Origin: Thinopyrum elongatum
Lineage: Eukaryota; Streptophyta; Magnoliopsida; Poales; Poaceae
Reading direction: 5' to 3'
DNA length: 64,000 nucleotides
Assembly: GCA_011799875.1 (NCBI GenBank)
Contig: CM022301.1
Location: 14,031,570-14,095,569 of the forward strand
Shown: positions 57,786 to 64,000 of the stretch, in pieces
Numbering within the stretch: position 1 is the first letter of the stretch
Layout of the letters: each line of letters begins with the position of its first letter
Position numbers and translations under genes: made by a program
The notes under the pieces: generated by a model
The model's input: only the letters and a program-made list of their open reading frames with translations
Told to the model about the DNA's origin: nothing
The model's database searches: none

Positions 57786-60700
57786 GACTCCCACTTGCAC
57801 TAGAGTCAATAATCTAGTTAATGCTAATGCACTTTACACCTGTGGCACACCGGTGTAAATATGCTTCACATGTGGTATAGCCTGATGTCCAACGGATCTG
57901 ACGACTTCAGCTCCGTGTGTATCTTTGCGTATCCTCGCGTTTTTACGCTTTCACAAAATTCATATTTTGTGTGGACTTGGCTTTGTATGTATGTGAATCA
58001 CAGGTCGAACCTGGATTCCTCAGACTGAGTTATGGAGCAACTACATGCAGTAGTGTCCCATTGACAAAAGCCATCTTGGAACCATACCAAGTTCATGAAT
58101 GAACTATATGATTCAACATTTTCTTTGTCGCTTCGAAAGCGGTAACATACTTAGCCTCTATTATAGAATTCGCCACAGTAATTTGTTTGGAAACCTTTTC
58201 CAACTAACTGTGCCACCACATTGTGTGTTACACAAAACCCTTAACTTAAATCGAAAATCGCTTCGAGCATGGCTGAAGACTGTATCGATGTAACCTTTTA
58301 CAAACGAACTCTTCATGATCTCCGCTTGCGAGAAAACATGTCATCAGTGCTACTATAGTACTCAATGACCCTTTTTCACTGTTGTCCCATGATCAGTACT
58401 TTTGATCACTTTGGTATCTATACTCGCAACAACTTTGGGAGTATTGGACATATCTGGTTGTTTTTACATACCATGGAATACATGATTAATCCAAACACAA
58501 GAGTGTATGGAATCTCCATCATGTATTTTGCTCATCAGTGTTTTGGGACACCGAGTCTTGCAAAAACTCTTTCCATGTGACTTCGGCAAGAATCACTCCT
58601 TGACATTTTTAATGCTAAAAGGTTTTAGCATCTTGTCAATATGTATCTTTGCTCAGCCCTATTAGGTAAATCTATCTCCATAGATCATCATGCCTAATAT
58701 AAAGGCTATTTAGCCCAAGCACTTCATTGAAAAACTATTTCCAAATGAAGTCCTAATTCGTGTCAAGAAATTTAATTCCAATTACCAATGTGTCAAGCAC
58801 ACAAGGTTTTTAGAAATATTATTATGCTCCCACTTACTTTCTTGAATTATAAGCATCTTCGTTATCCATTGATGAAGTCAAAACTCCTTTGACCATTTCA
58901 TCAAAACATGAAGATTCCAACTCCACTTTGCTCTCTTCTGTCCATCGCTGGAACTCTGAAGTTTGCACCCTTACTAGCATCCTCTGGATTGACAAAATAC
59001 TTTGGACTGTAACACATGCAAGTCCTTGGTTTCATTTCCATCATATGGAAATCCTTTTGTCTTCCATTGTTTTATATCTCATGATATGAAATATGTATTA
59101 ATTGCTAGTTCAACCCGAACCGACTTTAAGCATCGCTACGGTGAAGCAACCTCATCGTAGTCAACTCCTTGAACTTGTATATTGCAACAAGTCGAGCTTT
59201 ATGGATAAAACATTTTTATTCGTATCAGTTATAGTTCCATAAATATTCGTCAGACTCTAAGTCTTCTGAAAGGTGTATCAAGGTTTTAATCTCGAATCAC
59301 TTATATGGAAACTATCTCGGATTGTATTGGCATTTAGCCAATTCCGGAGTCAGGGCCCATCAACGCTTCCTTGTGTATCGTAGGTATACTGTTGTCTAAC
59401 AACAATATCTCGTTTGCGCACCTGAGAGGTTTGCACGAGCCTTGCCCACGTGGTTCAGCTGCAAGTTCGATCGAAGTCCATACATTTTATTGTAGAGACT
59501 TTCGTATCAGTCGCAGTAGGAAACTCTGGAATTACTTCCAAGGTCTCTTTCCTTTGACCTGATGACGAAGATACTGTTTATCTCGTCGAGTTGCACTATT
59601 CTCCCACTCACCTTTTGAAAGAACCATTTTCTTCAAAAAGCATACCGTTCTTTGTGGCAAACCTATTTGCCTCGGTATAGTGAGGGAGGAATACCCAATT
59701 ACTTGGGATAACCTACAAAGTAGCACTTGTCTGATTTGGAATAGGTTTGTAACCTTTTACACAAGCCCCATATTCCAAATGTTAAGAAAAGATACAACAT
59801 GGTTGGGCGTACCATACCATGGCGTCATTTCAACAGACCTGATGGAGCTCTTTTCAGTGTAAAAGCCGCAGTCTCTAAAGCATCACTTTAAAAGGGATAA
59901 TGGCAAATTTATTTATGTCATATTTGATCTTACCATGTCATAAATGGTTCGATTACATCTTCACGGACTTTCCACTTGCAGTGGTGTTCCGGGAGGTGCA
60001 AGTTATGAAACCCCTTTCACAACTCATCAGACGTTCGCTAAACTTGTAACTCAAATATTCCTTTCTGCAATCCAATTGTAGAAACATAATTTTCTTGTTA
60101 CAATAACTTCTACTTCATTGTCGAAAACCTTTTGACTGAATTCAAAAGATCTAGACTTACGTCTCATCAAGTAAATATCCATATATCTACTTGAGTCATT
60201 TCTGAAGATAGATAAATCCACTACTTGCAACAACATTTATTGGACTACATACATCATGATGCATGATCACCAATACGTTCTTTGTTCGTTCCTTATGGCC
60301 TGTGAACGGTATTTTAGTCACTTCACTTTTCGGAGAAAAGTTGCAAGTGTCAGATGATTCAAGATCAAATGACTTCAAAATCCATCATAATGGAATTTTC
60401 CATGCGGGTTTCTCCAATGTGACCAAATGCAGTGCCACACTTGTGTGGTATTCTTTTAGTCTTGCGACATTTAGCATCAGTGTTATGGATGTATCATATT
60501 ACCATCAATATTCATAATTTACGTCCCATCTGGATGGAAGCATGGCCCTTCATGTTATTCATAATACTGAACAACAATTGTTCTTTTATGAACAACCCTT
60601 TTGCAACAAACATTTTGCAATGGGCTAGAGTGTATGAAACTCTAAAATGAATTATTAAAGTAAATCCAGAGGTAATATATTAATATCATTATTCATAACA

Positions 60701-63121
60701 TACATCTCATTCTCAATGAAAGTATGGCCCTTATGTTATTCATAACTTCGAACATCAAAAGTTCTCTTATGAACAACCTTCTTGCAAGATACCTTATGCA
60801 ATGGGCTAGAGTTTGTGAAACTCTAAATGAATTATGAAAATAAATACAGACGGTAATACACCGATGGAAGGTATAGTAACATTTTACTATGTTCCCTGTG
60901 TATACCAAAACCTCATTCTTGGCTAGTCTTTCAGGCCATAGTAGTTCTTACGTCGAGTTGCAACAGAATGCAATCGAGCGGGTATATTTGTGATTAACTC
61001 ACAATACCCAAGAATTAGTGATTAACAATTTAATCATAATTCCCAAGAACTATATCCTTGACCAGCCTTCTATACATCAAAAACTTGTATGACATTCATA
61101 CTTGAGCTGGATATTCCAGTCTTCTCTCTTTTTGCCTTTATACTTCTAACAGTTTAACTTTTAGTATTTCTCCTACTCTCAGAAGCACCCAACTTAAGAG
61201 TGGCATTAGCCCTGGACTTCCTAGGCGTGAAAGTTTCACTAACACCCTTCGGACACTTCCATTATCTTTAAGTTGTTGTTTTATTCACCTTTCATCATAT
61301 GACAGGCGTTCTACTGGATCCCTCTCTTATCAGTCAAATGCATAGTAAACTCCTTTACTAATAGTTTGCAAACAAACATTGCTTTGGATATCTCATATCT
61401 TTTAGCCTTTGTCTGTCTCTGAAAATGATTTTCAGATTCCATGAATATCACATAACTATCCAAACTTTCGAAGTTCAGGTCTATGGAAGCAAATGTATTG
61501 CACTTGACTGAAACGGAATTCTAGCTTTTGGATCGAAGGACGAGAGTCACATGATCCATAGCATAAGCGAGAGAATACCAAAGTATGCGATAGGATAAAG
61601 TCCTTCTCGGCACCCTTGAGGACAATCCTCATATTACGTTACCAACCGTAAAGTTTTAACCAGATATTTAACAGCTATTCAATTTTAATAGGGAAGGTGG
61701 AAACGCGAGCCATTATTCTACAACTATTATGCAAATCACACTTTAGACACTGTTCAAAATTAATTGCACCGAGAATTAAACAGGTTAATTCAACAGTGCT
61801 CTCCCACTCAAATCAATATCTCTCATAATTGATTGTGAGCGATTCAAGATCCATATTACAATTCAACGCCAAGGATGTGTCCATCTCAAGTGACGAAAAT
61901 TGCAATCGGTAGGCCAACTTGCCAATCACATCTCTATGTGACTCTTGTTCATCTTTCGATGGGCGTGTTCCGAGCTCAGGACGCTCCTCCAGAACGTCAA
62001 GACAACCAAGTGATCTTGCTGCGAGGTCTCAACTCACCCGCCTCACACTTCCCTAATCGTTCGCACCCATGTGTCCATGTGATGCCCCGAAAAGTTAGGT
62101 GCCGTGACGGTGCTACACTTGGGAGAACACTAACTACTTGATATTTTTGTGAGAGATCACCCTAATAAAAGCGACTACCGCACAATCAAAAAGGGTGCAT
62201 CATAAGGGATAAACATCTCAGGCAATTCATAATAGCATGATATGGTATAGCCCTTTCTGACGGAGAAGTCTTGTATTTCTTCGTCTTCGGCATTCGCGTC
62301 GGTGTTCACCTTCGCGAAGATTGCCACCACCATGTCGATGCACCAGATAATATTGCTATCTTTATAGCTAATAAAATAATGCATTACAACAAGGTTGACA
62401 CGCAGGTCATTAAAGTGCAATCATATGGCTCCAGCCATCATGCCGAATCATGACACGCAGGTCATGTTAATAAATTTACATTATATAGTCATCTCATACA
62501 TAATCAAATTATTATGAGCACTGCTATACCACATCATATGCACATGCAAACCCTCCTGCAAAACCAAGTTAGACGCCTCTAATTGGATCATGCAAAAACT
62601 TGTTTTACGTGGCTTCTAAGGTTTCGAAACAAACCGAAGCTACCAACGTCCATCATCAAATATGATAATTCAAGTCGCTAGATTAACAATGCGGGGTGTA
62701 TGAAACATGAGATAATAAAATCTCGAGCCCCATACTGAACTTCGTCATACGCATGACCCCCGTGCAGATCATATCTGCATTGCCCTTTCGTCTGCGAAAC
62801 ATCCATCTTTCTTTAACTAAAGTGGAACCCAAAGAACTGTTAGCACTTCGTTGATCTGTCAATCAGCATACTCAGGAGCAGCATGAAAGGATCGCGGATT
62901 GCCAGAACTTTGTGAGATTCACAATGCTATCAAGATCAGGACTACGCAAATTCAAGGGAAGCAACAAGAACATCGGGTAACAGATTTCATCTGCTACCCG
63001 CACAAATAATTTTCAGTAATAGAACTCATCTACTACCTAATTATATTGTGCAACACCCATACATCTCTATGTATTCTAGATCGCAACCTGCATCTACGCA
63101 TAGCACGGCTCATGATGCCAC
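57786..63121 (-). pseudogene. Decayed Copia internal region (second copy)
   Basis: The segment is collinear with 11965-17280 in reverse. The integrase remnant lies near 60236-60051 ('SSRYMDIYLMRRKSRSFEF'). Other stretches match the first copy residue by residue on both strands, including non-coding ones such as 58889-59089 against 15964-16182 of the first copy. Stops and shifts prevent any complete gag or pol. A short open frame at 62175-62420 repeats the leader peptide of the first copy. The inverted primer-binding-like site is 63107-63120. Confidence 0.85.
62175..62420 (-). CDS. Short leader ORF of the Copia family, function unknown
   Basis: This 81-residue frame starts at an ATG and contains 'CIDMVVAIFAKVNTDANAED', 'EEIQDFSVRKGYTISCYYEL' and ends 'YDAPFLIVR'. 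The counterpart at 12678-12887 differs at about four residues over 63 and remains open, while most neighbouring frames are broken in both copies. I do not recognise the protein. It may be a gag remnant or captured sequence, and chance survival over a short young interval is also possible. Expression is unproven. Confidence 0.3.
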   Translation of the reverse strand: MHFNDLRVNLVVMHYFISYKDSNIIWCIDMVVAIFAKVNTDANAEDEEIQDFSVRKGYTISCYYELPEMFIPYDAPFLIVR

Positions 63122-64000
63122 TGTAGGGTAACGCAGCAGAAAACAAAAAATTTCCGCCCTACGCACCAGCCCAGGACCACTATGGACACTGCATACAAGG
63201 TTTGATCATTTTCGTTACCGACTCGTAGCGCAGCGGAAGTAGAGTCGATGACGATCGGCGGTGCAGATCCCCGCAGCTAGGATTTACAACCTCCCAACCG
63301 CGAGGATGTATACCCTCGTCTTCCCTTCGGACAGCCCTCCGGGAGGCCGTCGAACAGTCCACCGGACGATGTCGCGGACAGCCCTTCGGGAGGACCTTCG
63401 AAACCCGAACGGTCACTCGGACAGCCCTTCGGGAGGACTCACAGAACTCGGACCGTCACTTGGACAGCCCTTCGGGAGGCACTCTCGAACAGCCCCTCGG
63501 GCACTAAGATCGAAACTACGACCTCTCTACAGAGTTGCACACATACGGTGTCACCTATCCGGCAGGGCTTCGCCGTCCAGAACTAGTTCCTGTCGGAACC
63601 CAGATAGCCTTTCGGCTCTACGAAACTCTTTTCGTGGGAGGGAGAGAGAAGCCAGATAACATCTTGGCATGTGTATGAGAGCAAGGGATGGGGAGAATGG
63701 CAGCCCCTTCTCCTCCTTTTATAGGCCAAGGCAAGGGGTGGGGTGGGATGTTGAAATACCAAAATACCCAAGCTTCATGTCACACATGAAAGGGCATAAT
63801 GGTAACACAAGGGGGGCACCAAGGGGACACCACCAACATGTCTCCATGAAACATGCATGCTCCCTAGACAAAAAGGCACCAAACATGCAACCCCCGATTC
63901 GTGGGATCTTGTCCCCTCGCGCTGAGACAAGATGTTTTCAGCGAAACTTTTTCTGAAAAATTCCAGAAGGTCCCAGAACATTTCCGGCACCCTCTAAAAT
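63122..64000 (-). repeat. 5' LTR of the second Copia copy (partial, window end)
   Basis: It starts 'tgtagggtaacgcagcag'. 879 bp are visible. It matches 55616 onward with about 11 substitutions by eye and lacks 64 bp that are present at 56330-56393. The inverted TATA box is at 63717-63723. Confidence 0.9.

Larger units (their letters stand above)
55616..64000 (-). mobile_element. Second copy of the decayed Copia family, inverted, runs off the window
   Basis: In minus orientation, the 3' LTR is at 55616-57785, the internal region at 57786-63121, and the 5' LTR starts at 63122 and is cut by the window end. It is inserted into a satellite monomer after 'gcgtgccgg', so 'gccgg' (55611-55615) is the expected duplication. 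It shares with the copy at 9791-19456 the LTR ends, polypurine tract, primer-binding site, R-U5 repeats and the same broken internal region. Its U3 differs, with no 14-bp inverted repeat, so it is a different subfamily. Confidence 0.92.

Overview
The window looks like a piece of a large Triticeae (wheat, Aegilops or barley type) genome. The evidence is an Angela/BARE-type Copia LTR, a Sabrina/Fatima-type Gypsy, En/Spm CACTA elements with the grass 'tagtcccggtt' subterminal repeats, and nested insertions with clean target-site duplications. I see no intact host protein gene, no rRNA, no convincing tRNA and no CRISPR. Everything I could assign is transposon, tandem repeat or unassigned non-coding DNA. 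The species was not confirmed by any search.

Left part (1-8929). Unassigned DNA is followed by a tandem repeat with a unit of about 505 bp (1853-3560), two diverged relatives of the large satellite found later (3561-4080), a CACTA end (to 4771), a truncated LINE on the minus strand (4772-6889), a Copia RT/RNase H fragment on the minus strand (6937-8500) and a Gypsy internal fragment (8505-8929).

Nested complex (8930-27936). A CACTA element (8930 to about 26935) carries a broken small coiled-coil/membrane ORF and a broken TNP2-type transposase. A solo LTR of an Angela-type Copia sits in it (9122-20568, TSD taaag). That LTR is split by a full-length 9.67-kb Copia element (9791-19456, LTRs of about 2.17 kb) whose own pol is heavily decayed.

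Middle (27937-41438). Unassigned repeat DNA contains a hAT-like insertion with an 8-bp duplication (29256-30081). It is followed by a Gypsy element on the minus strand with only gag and protease (31547-35469), one isolated inverted satellite monomer (35470-35801), a decayed CACTA second ORF on the minus strand (about 37619-39795) and an inverted duplication (40510-40945). A 225-N assembly gap follows at 41439-41663.

Right part (41664-64000). A GC-rich satellite of about 330-bp monomers (roughly 42 copies) is organised as a three-monomer A-B-C higher-order repeat of about 985 bp. A stretch from about 45.92 to 55.07 kb is full of single-base indels and looks like unpolished long-read sequence. 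The array is interrupted at 55616 by a second copy of the same decayed Copia family, in the opposite orientation, whose 5' LTR runs off the window. The satellite most likely continues beyond it.

The main points of interest are the satellite higher-order repeat with dispersed relatives, and a Copia family whose two copies share the same ruined pol yet have young LTRs, which implies mobilisation in trans.
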